NCBI GenBank assembly: GCA_001768125.1
Contig: MENB01000078.1
Location: 2,039-8,610 of the forward strand
Direction of reading: 5' to 3'
From: Armatimonadetes bacterium RBG_19FT_COMBO_69_19
GTDB lineage: Bacteria; Sysuimicrobiota; Sysuimicrobiia; Sysuimicrobiales; Kaftiobacteriaceae
DNA length: 6,572 nucleotides
Shown here: piece by piece, positions 1 to 6,572 of the stretch
How the letters are laid out: every line of letters begins with the position of its first letter
How positions within the stretch are numbered: position 1 is the stretch's first letter
The notes under the pieces: model-generated
The model's database searches: none
Told to the model about the DNA's origin: nothing
The model's input: the letters and a program-made list of their open reading frames with translations, nothing else
Position numbers and translations under genes: made by a program

Positions 1-113
1 TCGTCGCCCCATACCAGTTGAAGGACGTCATCGCCTTCACGATGCTGGTGATGGTCCTCATCTTCCGCCCCTCCGGCATCCTCGGCGAGCGGCTCGCGCA
101 GAAGAAGGCCTAG
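1..113 (+). CDS. livH: Branched-chain amino acid ABC transporter permease LivH, C-terminal fragment
   Basis: Only the last 36 codons are present; the frame is open from base 3 and ends at TAG 111-113, and the gene continues off the left edge. The visible peptide has a hydrophobic stretch (AFTMLVMVLIF) followed by RPSGILGE and a basic tail. This is the usual ending of LivH/LivM-family permeases, whose last membrane helix is followed by an RPxGLxG-type motif. LivH is one of the two inner-membrane subunits of the LIV/HAAT ABC importer for leucine, isoleucine, valine or related substrates. Position decides LivH over LivM: a LivM follows 6 bases downstream, then LivG and LivF, which is the standard gene order. 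The family assignment is firm for such a short piece, but the substrate cannot be read from it. Confidence 0.85.
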   Translation, partial: VAPYQLKDVIAFTMLVMVLIFRPSGILGERLAQKKA

Positions 114-119
114 CGCACG

Positions 120-1808
120 ATGAAGCCACAGCGCTGGCGGCAGACGGTGCGGACCGGCCTCCTCTGGGGGGCCGGCGCGGTCTTCATCTCGCTCGTCGGC
201 CTGGTGGAAGCGCTGCAGCAGCGGCAGATCATCACGGGCGTGATTTCGGGGGGACACCTGCTGCTGCTCGTCGTGGCGTTGGGGGCGGGGATCTCCGCCG
301 CACGGAAGCACGCCGGAACGGGCACGGTCAGACAGCTCGCGGCGGCCGCGCTGGCCGGAGCGATCACGGGGTTGCTGCCGGCGATCCTGGTCGCGCTGTC
401 GACCGTGGTCAATCTCCGCAGTATGCTCGTCGGCGCGACCCCCCAACTGTTCGCCGTGCTGTCGTTCGCCCGCGGAACCGACGCGCTGCCTTGGATCGTT
501 CTCGTCGTCGCCGGGGTCTCGGCCCTTGGGGGGGCGCTGACCCTGCTGCCGGGCGAGGTGCGCTCCCTGGTGACGACGGGGATCTCCACTCTGCTGGTCG
601 TCGGCCTGATGCAAGAGCAGGTGCAGCTGCTCCTGCAGACGGAGCGGACGGCACGGATCCGCGAAGTACTTTTCACCTTCGACGGGCTGACCGTGCGTGG
701 GGCGGTCCTCGTGGCCGTGGTGAGCGCGGGGTTCAGCAGCGCCTGGCACCGGCAGCGGCCCAAGGCGACGCGGCGGGTGGCGGGCCTCGCCCCGGAGCAG
801 CGCAAGGCGCTGCGGATCGTGGGATTCGTGGCCGCCGTCGGCGCGATTCTCATCCTGCCGCTGTTCGTGGGACCCTTCTTCTCCCAGGTCCTTGTGCTGG
901 TCGGGCTCTATACGCTCATGGGTCTGGGGTTGAACCTCGAGGTCGGGTTCGCCGGGCTGCTGGACATCGGGTTCGTCGCCTTCTTTGCGGTCGGCGCGTA
1001 CACCGTGGGTCTGCTCACGACCGGCAGTGAGATCGCCGTGGCACACCTGTCCTGGTGGACGGCGACGCTCATCGCCGTGGTCGTGTCGCTGATTTCCGGG
1101 GTCTTCTTCGGCCTGCCGATCCTGGGCATCCGCGGGGACTACCTCGCGATCGCCACGCTGGGCTTCGGCGAAATCATCCGCCTGCTCGTGCTCTCGGACT
1201 TCCTCCGGCCGTGGCTCGGGGGCTCGCAGGGTGTGCTCACCATCCCGAAGCCGGTGCTCTTCGGCTTCGAGTTTCGGGGTCCGGAGCAGCTCTTCTTCAT
1301 CACCGTGGGCGCGAGCGCGCTCATCGCGTTCGTCGCCGCCCGCCTGCGCGATTCGCGCCTCGGCCGGGCCTGGATGGCGATGCGCGAGGATGAAGACGTC
1401 GCCCAGGCGATGGGGATCAACCTCATCAACGTGAAGCTGCTGGCCTACGGGATCGGCGCCGTGTTCGCCGGCGTGAGCGGGGCGATCTTCGCGGTGATGG
1501 TCGGTTCCGTGTTCCCGCACTCGTTCTCGGTCCTCGTCTCGATCAACGTTCTGGCGCTGATCATCGTCGGCGGGATGGGCAGCCTGCCCGGGGTCGTGGT
1601 CGGCTCGCTGTTCCTGGTTGGGCTGCCGGAGCTGCTCCGCGAGTTCTCCGACTTCCGCTTCCTGGTGTACGGGGCGGCGCTCATGGCGATGATGGTTCTG
1701 CGTCCGGAGGGGCTCTGGCCGTCCGCGACCCGCCGCCGGGAGCTGCACGAGGAAGTGCCCCGCATCCCCGAGGGCGAGATGGTCGAAGCACAGGAAGGGC
1801 ACGTCTAG
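120..1808 (+). CDS. livM: Branched-chain amino acid ABC transporter permease LivM with long N-terminal membrane extension
   Basis: This is the second membrane subunit of the LIV/HAAT importer, 562 residues long, against roughly 300-425 for most LivM proteins. The recognisable LivM domain covers about residues 235-540. It has the LGLNLEVGFAGLLDIG region (about 269-284), GIRGDYLAIATLGFGEI (336-352), the cytoplasmic ATPase-contact loop with SRLGRAWMAMREDEDVAQAMGI (412-433), IIVGGMGSLPG (481-491) and the closing RPEGLW (528-533). Residues 1-235 are extra. They are rich in hydrophobic runs (about 13-30, 42-60, 70-95, 122-142, 149-172 and 191-207), suggesting five or six additional membrane segments, and end in a charged linker (RQRPKATRR, then PEQRKALR). 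The tail after 536 is charged and probably cytoplasmic. ATG 120 lies 6 bases after the livH stop and follows a purine-rich GAAGAAGG; the frame stays open and hydrophobic from this start, so I keep the long form. An internal start giving a normal-length LivM is possible but would leave several hundred unexplained open bases. One base separates it from livG. Confidence 0.93.
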   Translation: MKPQRWRQTVRTGLLWGAGAVFISLVGLVEALQQRQIITGVISGGHLLLLVVALGAGISAARKHAGTGTVRQLAAAALAGAITGLLPAILVALSTVVNLRSMLVGATPQLFAVLSFARGTDALPWIVLVVAGVSALGGALTLLPGEVRSLVTTGISTLLVVGLMQEQVQLLLQTERTARIREVLFTFDGLTVRGAVLVAVVSAGFSSAWHRQRPKATRRVAGLAPEQRKALRIVGFVAAVGAILILPLFVGPFFSQVLVLVGLYTLMGLGLNLEVGFAGLLDIGFVAFFAVGAYTVGLLTTGSEIAVAHLSWWTATLIAVVVSLISGVFFGLPILGIRGDYLAIATLGFGEIIRLLVLSDFLRPWLGGSQGVLTIPKPVLFGFEFRGPEQLFFITVGASALIAFVAARLRDSRLGRAWMAMREDEDVAQAMGINLINVKLLAYGIGAVFAGVSGAIFAVMVGSVFPHSFSVLVSINVLALIIVGGMGSLPGVVVGSLFLVGLPELLREFSDFRFLVYGAALMAMMVLRPEGLWPSATRRRELHEEVPRIPEGEMVEAQEGHV

Positions 1809-1809
1809 G

Positions 1810-2586
1810 ATGGCCATCCTCGTGTCGCGGGGACTCACCAAGCGCTTCGGCGGGCTGGTGGCGATCAGCCAGCTCGACCTGGACGTGGGGGAGAAGGCGA
1901 TCCACAGCATCATCGGCCCCAACGGCGCGGGGAAGACGACGTTCTTCAACTGCGTGACCGGCTTCTACCGCTCCGAGGAGGGCAGCCTCGAGTTTAACGG
2001 CGTGTCGCTGGAGGGGTTGAGCCCCGACCGCATCACCACCATGGGCATCGCCCGGACGTATCAGAACATCCGCCTCTTTGCCAACATGACGGCGATCGAG
2101 AACATCCTGGTCGGGATGCACCCGCACCTGACCGCCTCCTGGCTCGGGGCCATCCTGCGCACGCCCGGCACCGTCCACGAGGAGCGGATGGCCCACCAGC
2201 AGGCGCGCGAGCTCCTGCAGTTCGTCGGCCTGCGCGGCAAGGGCGACCTCCTGGCCAGAAACCTGCCCTACGGGGAGCAGCGGCGGCTCGAGATCGCCCG
2301 CTCCCTGGCCGCCCGGCCAACCCTGCTGCTCCTCGACGAGCCCACGGCAGGGATGAACCCGCACGAGACGATCGAGATGATGGCCTTCATCCAGCGGCTG
2401 CGCAACGAGCTCGGCGTCACGATCATCCTCATCGAGCATCAGATGCGCGTCGTGATGGGCATCTCCGATCTCGTGACGGTGCTGGACTACGGCACGAAGA
2501 TCTCCGAGGGCACTCCCCGGGACGTGCAGAATGACGCGCGCGTCATCGAGGCGTACCTCGGCCGGCGAGGAGCGGTGGCGCACTGA
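1810..2586 (+). CDS. livG: Branched-chain amino acid ABC transporter ATP-binding protein LivG
   Basis: One of the two cytoplasmic ATPases that power the LIV/HAAT importer; 258 residues, normal for LivG (about 255). All nucleotide-binding motifs are visible: Walker A GPNGAGKT (36-43), Q-loop TYQNIRLF with Gln85, signature LPYGEQRRLEIARSL (152-166), Walker B LLLLDEPTAGMNP with Asp176/Glu177, and the switch His210 in LIEHQM. ARTYQNIRLF and the LPYGxQRRLEIA form of the signature are typical of LivG rather than LivF; Pro in place of the signature Ser is common in this family and is not a defect. The DYG..ISEGTP segment and ..VIEAYLG C-terminus also fit. ATG 1810 follows the livM stop by one base and has AGGAAGGG at 1792-1799 as a likely ribosome binding site. 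It is co-transcribed with livM and livF. Confidence 0.96.
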   Translation: MAILVSRGLTKRFGGLVAISQLDLDVGEKAIHSIIGPNGAGKTTFFNCVTGFYRSEEGSLEFNGVSLEGLSPDRITTMGIARTYQNIRLFANMTAIENILVGMHPHLTASWLGAILRTPGTVHEERMAHQQARELLQFVGLRGKGDLLARNLPYGEQRRLEIARSLAARPTLLLLDEPTAGMNPHETIEMMAFIQRLRNELGVTIILIEHQMRVVMGISDLVTVLDYGTKISEGTPRDVQNDARVIEAYLGRRGAVAH

Positions 2587-2587
2587 G

Positions 2588-3301
<714 letters not shown>

Positions 3302-3310
3302 GAAACGCTG

Positions 3311-3368
3311 ATCGGGCGCCGCTCGACGCCGCTTGATGACATTCCCCGTCTACATGACGGCGCCCGAT
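3311..3368. terminator. Candidate bidirectional stem between convergent operons
   Basis: ATCGGGCGCC at 3311-3320 is perfectly repeated in reverse complement as GGCGCCCGAT at 3359-3368; one more G-C pair (3321/3358) extends the stem to 11 bp around a 36-base loop. The left arm lies just after livF, and the right arm lies in the last codons of the histidine kinase gene. The position, between two converging operons, suits a shared terminator or pause site. Neither side has a strong T-run: the - strand has only CAGCGTTTCC after the stem, and the loop is long. Intrinsic termination is therefore only a possibility. Confidence 0.3.
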
Positions 3369-5110
3369 GACATCGGGATCGTCACCGTGAAGGTCGTGCC
3401 TTCGTTTGGGCGGCTGCTCACACTGATCCGGCCGCCGTGGGCCTCCACGATGTGCTTGGCGATGGCCAGCCCCAGGCCGGTTCCGCCTGAGCCTCTCGTC
3501 CGCGACCGGTCCGATCGGTAGAAGCGTTCGAAGACGTGGGGGAGATCCTCCGGGCGGATCCCCTTGCCCGTATCGTTCACGACCACCTCGACCTCACCGT
3601 TCACGGCCGCGACCTGCACCTCCACCCGCCCTCCCGGCGGGGTGTACTTCAGCGCGTTGTCCACGAGGTTGGTGAGCACCTGCTCCAGGCGGTCGGCGTC
3701 GGCGAAGACGACGATGCCCGGCGGGGCGGACTGCACGAGCGTCAGCTGGGAGTGGGCCGCGATCGGCCGCAGCTTGTCCACCGTGTGCGTGACCAGGCCG
3801 CCGACGTCCACCGGCTTGGGGTCGAGGGTGACCCGCTTGCTCTCCAGCAGGGAGAGATCGAGCAGGTCGTCCACGAGCTTGACGAGCCGGTCGGTCTCGC
3901 TGTTGATGATCGAGAGGAAGCGGCGGGCCGTCTCCTCCTCCCGCATCGCGCCGTCGAGCAGCGTCTCGGCGAACCCCTTGATCGACGTCAGCGGCGTGCG
4001 CAGCTCGTGCGAGACGTTCGCCGTGATCTCGCGGCGCAGCCGCTCCGTCTGGCGCAGCTCGGTGACGTCGCGCAGCACCGCCACCGCTCCGGTCACCTCG
4101 CCCGCGCTGTTCCGCACGGGGGCGCAGTGGGCCTCGATCACCCGGTCGCCCATCGTGCCGGGCGGGAGCTCCTCCGCGGTGACCCGGCCGTAAGCCGTCG
4201 CCTCGTGCAGCATCGCCGCCAGCCGCCGGGTCCCGAACACGCCGGCAGCGCTGCGGCCGAGGGCCGCCTCCCGCGTCACCCGCAGGAGGTCCTGGGCCGC
4301 GCGGTTGAGCAGCATGATCGTGTCGTGGCGGTCGGTGGCGATGACCGCGTCGGTCATGCCCGCGACGATGGCCTCGATGCGGTTGCGCTCATCCGAGATG
4401 GCCTGGATCGTGTCCTGCAGCCGCCCCGCCATGGCGTTGAAGGTGCGGCCCAACTCGCCCAGTTCCGCGGTGGCATCGACGGGCGCGCGCGTGGCGAGGT
4501 CGCCACCGCTGATCCGCGCCGCGGCGCGCCGCAGCTCTTCCAGGGGGCGGATCAACCGGCGGGAAAGGCCCGTCCCCACGACGACCGCCGCGATCAGGCC
4601 GAGGAGCATCGCCGTGAGCAGGGCGGGGGCGATGCGCTGCAGCTGTCGGAACACCCAGGCGTGCGGGGCGGAGACGTGCACCACGCCCAGCACGGTCCCG
4701 TCCGCGCCGAGGATCGGCGCCGCGGCGTAGACGCGTTTGACGCCCTGGGCGTCGGTGCGCACCGCCTGTCCTTCCTCACCCGCAAACGCCGTGCGGATCT
4801 CCGGAGCGGACGGGTCCACGGCGCCGGCGGGGGAGCGGCCCGTGGCGTCCAGCAGCGCGATCGTCGCGTCCTTCCGCCAGCGCAGCTGCTGGACCATCGT
4901 CTGCAGGCGCGCCAGATCGAGGTCCGCGTCGTCGGCGTACTCGCGCATCATCAACGAGATGACCTTAGCCTGGGTGGCGACGACGTAGGCGTAGGTGTTC
5001 ACGTACTGCCGCTCCAGGGCGCGGACCACATAGGCGGTAAAGATGACGAGCACAAGCAGGACCAGGACTAGATAGGAGGAGGTGATCTTCCAGCGGATCG
5101 AGCGCGCCAT
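3350..5110 (-). CDS. Membrane sensor histidine kinase, PhoR/WalK class (sensor-HAMP-PAS-HisKA-HATPase)
   Basis: An inner-membrane sensor kinase of 586 residues that should autophosphorylate on His and pass phosphate to the regulator encoded just upstream. Order: membrane helix 1 (about 11-30); extracytoplasmic sensor (about 31-157), whose [17 protein letters not shown] and GVVHVSAP segments resemble the PDC/sCache-like sensors of PhoR/PnpS kinases; membrane helix 2 (about 160-180); HAMP (about 181-235, [20 protein letters not shown]); PAS (about 240-350, MTDAVIATD and LNRAAQDLL); HisKA with phospho-acceptor His368 in [16 protein letters not shown]; ATPase with N box NLVDNALKY (Asn485), G1 DTGKGI (513-518), F box FERFYR (527-532) and G2 [11 protein letters not shown] (543-553). 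All catalytic motifs are intact. ATG 5110 overlaps the regulator's TGA by one base (TGATG), giving translational coupling. The stimulus is unknown: the family resemblance suggests phosphate or envelope sensing, but no pst/phoU genes lie in the window. It could equally be called ResE- or VicK-like. Confidence 0.95.
   Translation of the reverse strand: MARSIRWKITSSYLVLVLLVLVIFTAYVVRALERQYVNTYAYVVATQAKVISLMMREYADDADLDLARLQTMVQQLRWRKDATIALLDATGRSPAGAVDPSAPEIRTAFAGEEGQAVRTDAQGVKRVYAAAPILGADGTVLGVVHVSAPHAWVFRQLQRIAPALLTAMLLGLIAAVVVGTGLSRRLIRPLEELRRAAARISGGDLATRAPVDATAELGELGRTFNAMAGRLQDTIQAISDERNRIEAIVAGMTDAVIATDRHDTIMLLNRAAQDLLRVTREAALGRSAAGVFGTRRLAAMLHEATAYGRVTAEELPPGTMGDRVIEAHCAPVRNSAGEVTGAVAVLRDVTELRQTERLRREITANVSHELRTPLTSIKGFAETLLDGAMREEETARRFLSIINSETDRLVKLVDDLLDLSLLESKRVTLDPKPVDVGGLVTHTVDKLRPIAAHSQLTLVQSAPPGIVVFADADRLEQVLTNLVDNALKYTPPGGRVEVQVAAVNGEVEVVVNDTGKGIRPEDLPHVFERFYRSDRSRTRGSGGTGLGLAIAKHIVEAHGGRISVSSRPNEGTTFTVTIPMSSGAVM
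3363..3377. repeat. Small perfect hairpin overlapping the larger stem
   Basis: CCCGATGACATCGGG is a 6-bp perfect inverted repeat with a 3-base loop, located in the last codons of the histidine kinase gene on the - strand. Its left arm shares CCCGAT with the right arm of the 3311-3368 stem, so the two structures would compete. It could contribute to RNA folding at the operon junction, but short GC-rich palindromes like this also arise by chance in such DNA. Confidence 0.3.
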
Positions 5111-5829
5111 CAGGTCCGCGTCCCCGCGCTGCGCACGGCGTCCGCCGCCTTGAACTTGTACCCGACCCCGCGCACGGTCACGATGTAGGTCGGGGCGGCC
5201 GGGTCGTCCTCGATCTTTTCCCGCAGCCGGCTGATGTGCATGTCGACGGTGCGCGTGCTGCCGTAGTAGTCGTAGCCCCAGATGTGCTCGAGCAGGAAGT
5301 CGCGCGTGAAGACCCGGTTGGGGTGGCCGAGCAGCAACCGCAGCAGCTCGAACTCCTTCGCGGTGAGTTCCACCGGCCGGCCGTTCAGGCTGACCTCGTG
5401 GGTCGCCGGATCCAGGACCAGCCCGCCGCCCCGGAGCGGGCTGCTCTGCGCGGGAGCCGCATCCTGCCCGGCGCGGCGCAGGATGGCCCGCACTCGCGCG
5501 ACGAGCTCGCGCGGGCTGAAGGGTTTGGTGACGTAGTCGTCGGCCCCGATCTCCAGGCCCACGACCCGCTCGAGCTCGCCGCCTTTCGCCGTCAGCATGA
5601 TGATCGGGACCGACGACTCGCGGCGGATCTGGCGGCAGACCTCGAGCCCGTCCACGTAGGGGAGCATGATGTCGAGGATGATGAGATCGGGGCGCTCCTG
5701 GCGCACCTTCCCCACGGCCTCGCTGCCGTCGTGCGCGCTCAGGACGGCGTACCCCGCCTGGCTGAGATTGTACTTCACCAGTTCCACGATGTGCGGCTCG
5801 TCGTCGACGACCAGGATCTTCTGGCTCAC
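5110..5829 (-). CDS. OmpR/PhoB-class DNA-binding response regulator
   Basis: A 239-residue transcription regulator, cognate to the adjacent kinase. The receiver domain (about 4-118) has the acidic pair Asp9/Asp10, phospho-acceptor Asp53 (LIILDIMLPYVDG), Thr80 and Lys102 (VTKPFSPREL). A short Ala/Pro/Ser linker leads to a winged-helix domain (about 133-228) with LTAKEFELLRLLLGHPNRVFTR, a recognition helix in STRTVDMHISRLREKI and the closing VRGVGYKF. It resembles PhoP/PhoB- and WalR-type regulators, especially in the LVKYNL and ADDYVTKPFSPRELVARV segments; the exact subfamily cannot be settled by eye. The frame is open upstream to 6183, but that stretch lies over the DUF2231 gene. GTG 5829 puts the start just before SQKILVVDDE, has GGAGG five bases upstream, and overlaps the preceding TGA as GTGA. 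The stop overlaps the kinase ATG. Confidence 0.95.
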   Translation of the reverse strand: MSQKILVVDDEPHIVELVKYNLSQAGYAVLSAHDGSEAVGKVRQERPDLIILDIMLPYVDGLEVCRQIRRESSVPIIMLTAKGGELERVVGLEIGADDYVTKPFSPRELVARVRAILRRAGQDAAPAQSSPLRGGGLVLDPATHEVSLNGRPVELTAKEFELLRLLLGHPNRVFTRDFLLEHIWGYDYYGSTRTVDMHISRLREKIEDDPAAPTYIVTVRGVGYKFKAADAVRSAGTRT

Positions 5830-6230
5830 ATCACCCTCCGGATCTCGCCGCCCAGATACCCGGTGACCGCGATGAGCCCCGCGGCCAGGGCGGCCATCGC
5901 CAGATAGGTGCCTTTCGCCATGGCCCACCCGCGCCACCGCAGAAAAAACATGCCCGCGTACAGCACGGTTGATCCGTAGGCCAGCCGGCTGTGCAGCTGG
6001 TGCTGGTCGATGAATGCCTGCCCGATGCCCTGGGCCACCAGCGGGCGGTAGTCCAGGAATCCCGACACGACCGAGACCAGGGCCGCGAGCAGTCCGAGGC
6101 CGATCAGGTACCTGGAGGCGGTCGCGTAGAACCGCTCCGACGTGCCCGCGTACAGCAGGTCGAACAGGAAGCTCGTCAGCCACAACCCGACCGGGAAATG
6201 GACGACGAACGGGTGCCAGAGGAACGGCAT
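5826..6230 (-). CDS. DUF2231-type four-helix membrane protein
   Basis: A 134-residue integral membrane protein with no established biochemical role. The N-terminus WHPFVVHFPVGLWLTSFLFD (5-24) matches the HPxxVHFPIGL opening typical of the DUF2231 family. Four hydrophobic segments follow: about 9-27, 40-58, 83-97 and 106-126. Between the second and third lies a polar loop with His77 and His80 (DQHQLHSRLAYG). His6, His11, His77 and His80 could bind heme or metal, which is inference only. The C-terminal GYLGGEI fits the family, but the protein stops at GGEIRRVM, earlier than the family ending I recall (GG.LVY.HGVGV). ATG 6228-6230 is the natural start because the family motif begins five residues later. 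It directly follows the TAG of the upstream gene and is in the same frame with it. Its TGA overlaps the regulator's GTG, tying it to the two-component system. Confidence 0.82.
   Translation of the reverse strand: MPFLWHPFVVHFPVGLWLTSFLFDLLYAGTSERFYATASRYLIGLGLLAALVSVVSGFLDYRPLVAQGIGQAFIDQHQLHSRLAYGSTVLYAGMFFLRWRGWAMAKGTYLAMAALAAGLIAVTGYLGGEIRRVM
5835..5839 (-). promoter_or_regulatory. Shine-Dalgarno site for the response regulator
   Basis: On the - strand this reads GGAGG, followed by five bases (GTGAT) and the GTG at 5829. It decides the start of the regulator at GTG rather than any upstream codon in the longer open frame. It is embedded in the final Ile-Arg-Arg codons of the DUF2231 gene, so ribosomes finishing that gene would pass directly over it. 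Confidence 0.75.
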
Positions 6231-6572
6231 CTAGCGCGTGCCGTCCGTCACGATCTGGAGCAGGGCGGCCACCCCGCGCGCGGCATTCTGCACCGAGGCC
6301 ACGCTTCCCGCCTTGACGCCGGCGAGCGCCAACTCGTCCGCGGCCTCAAGCACGACCATCATGCTGTCCGCGTTACGCTGTCCCTTGATGTCGGCGAGGA
6401 TCCCGTCCCCCTGACCCTGGCAGACGTGCCCCCACGAGGCGTTGAAGTTCTTGCCCTTCGTTCCTTCGATGCAGTTCAGCACGTGCCCGAGGTGGCTGAC
6501 CGCGGAGGCCATCGCCCCGGAGCCGGCCGAATTCTTGGCGTGCAGGATCGCCGTCTGAAGCTGCGTCTGCGC
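6231..6572 (-). CDS. Uncharacterised helical protein with paired Cys and HLxHVxN motif (5' end off the window)
   Basis: The frame is open from the right edge (113 visible codons) to TAG 6231-6233, so the gene begins outside the window. An internal ATG at 6510-6512 exists, but the 20 codons before it are open and read as a matching helix (LQTAILHAKNSA), so a longer protein is preferred. I do not recognise the family with certainty. Visible features, numbered from the first visible codon: a His11-containing helix, SHLGHVLNCIEG (26-37) with His27, His30 and Cys34, then a Gly-rich turn with HVCQGQGDGI (His49, Cys51), then two Ala-rich amphipathic helices to the end. Two Cys and four His at close spacing suggest a disulfide and/or metal site in an exported helical bundle. 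No signal peptide can be seen because the N-terminus is missing. It is the first visible gene of the DUF2231/regulator/kinase operon, with no base between its stop and the next ATG. Confidence 0.75.
   Translation of the reverse strand, partial: AQTQLQTAILHAKNSAGSGAMASAVSHLGHVLNCIEGTKGKNFNASWGHVCQGQGDGILADIKGQRNADSMMVVLEAADELALAGVKAGSVASVQNAARGVAALLQIVTDGTR

Noticed and set aside
110..853. 247-codon - strand open frame opposite the livM extension
   Set aside because: I considered whether the unusual 5' part of livM might really be a gene on the other strand. The - strand product is Arg/Ser/Thr/Pro-rich without pattern, while the + strand gives regular membrane helices, so livM stands.
1681..2583. 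300-codon - strand open frame opposite livG
   Set aside because: It is antisense to a clear ATPase gene, with low-complexity His/Arg/Pro-rich composition and no recognisable motif.
2531..2587. Upstream ATG extending LivF by 19 residues
   Set aside because: The added residues are polar and lie inside livG. Starting at 2588 gives the standard LivF N-terminus directly after the livG stop.
3536..5071. Long + strand open frame of 511 codons opposite the histidine kinase
   Set aside because: It is exactly antisense to a kinase with every catalytic motif intact. Its translation is Arg/His/Gly/Asp-rich with no domain, as expected from codon bias in GC-rich DNA.
5830..6183. Upstream in-frame extension of the response regulator (357-residue version)
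   Set aside because: The extension is Arg/Gly/Pro-rich antigenic-like noise over the DUF2231 gene in another frame; the GTG at 5829 has a good GGAGG and begins right at the receiver domain.

Overview
The window comes from a GC-rich bacterial chromosome. G or C fills most third codon positions on both strands, which is why long antisense shadow frames appear over the real genes. Gene density is high, with no gap over about 50 bases. Nothing pins down the organism. The GC-rich code, a PhoP/PhoB-like regulator with a PhoR/WalK-like kinase, and a LivM carrying a long extra N-terminal membrane region would fit lineages such as Chloroflexota or Armatimonadota/Sysuimicrobiota-like thermophile or soil bacteria. 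That placement is a guess from gene style, not a determination.

Left half, + strand (1-3301): the distal part of a branched-chain amino acid (LIV/HAAT family) ABC transporter operon, in the order livH (only its last 36 codons), livM, livG, livF. Gaps are 6, 1 and 1 bases. LivH and LivM would form the membrane channel, and LivG and LivF are the two ATPases. The periplasmic binding protein is not in the window and would be expected upstream or elsewhere. The LivM is unusual: about 235 residues of extra, mostly membrane-spanning sequence precede the recognisable LivM domain.

Junction (3302-3349): the two gene groups converge. The short spacer and the 3' end of the kinase gene contain a perfect 10-bp inverted repeat and an overlapping small hairpin. 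Together they are a plausible but weak bidirectional transcription barrier.

Right half, - strand (6572 to 3350): four genes in the order partial secreted-looking helical protein (unrecognised), DUF2231-type membrane protein, OmpR/PhoB-class response regulator, and PhoR/WalK-class sensor histidine kinase. They abut or overlap: TAG directly followed by ATG, then a GTGA overlap, then a TGATG overlap. This strongly suggests one translationally coupled operon. The kinase and regulator look like a complete, functional phosphorelay. The unusual element is their tight linkage to a small four-helix membrane protein and a His/Cys-containing helical protein rather than to phosphate-transport genes.

No RNA genes, mobile elements, CRISPR arrays or attachment sites were seen. 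Most of the window is ordinary transport and signalling. The points worth following are the LivM extension, the uncharacterised protein pair coupled to the two-component system, and the single in-frame TAG separating that pair.
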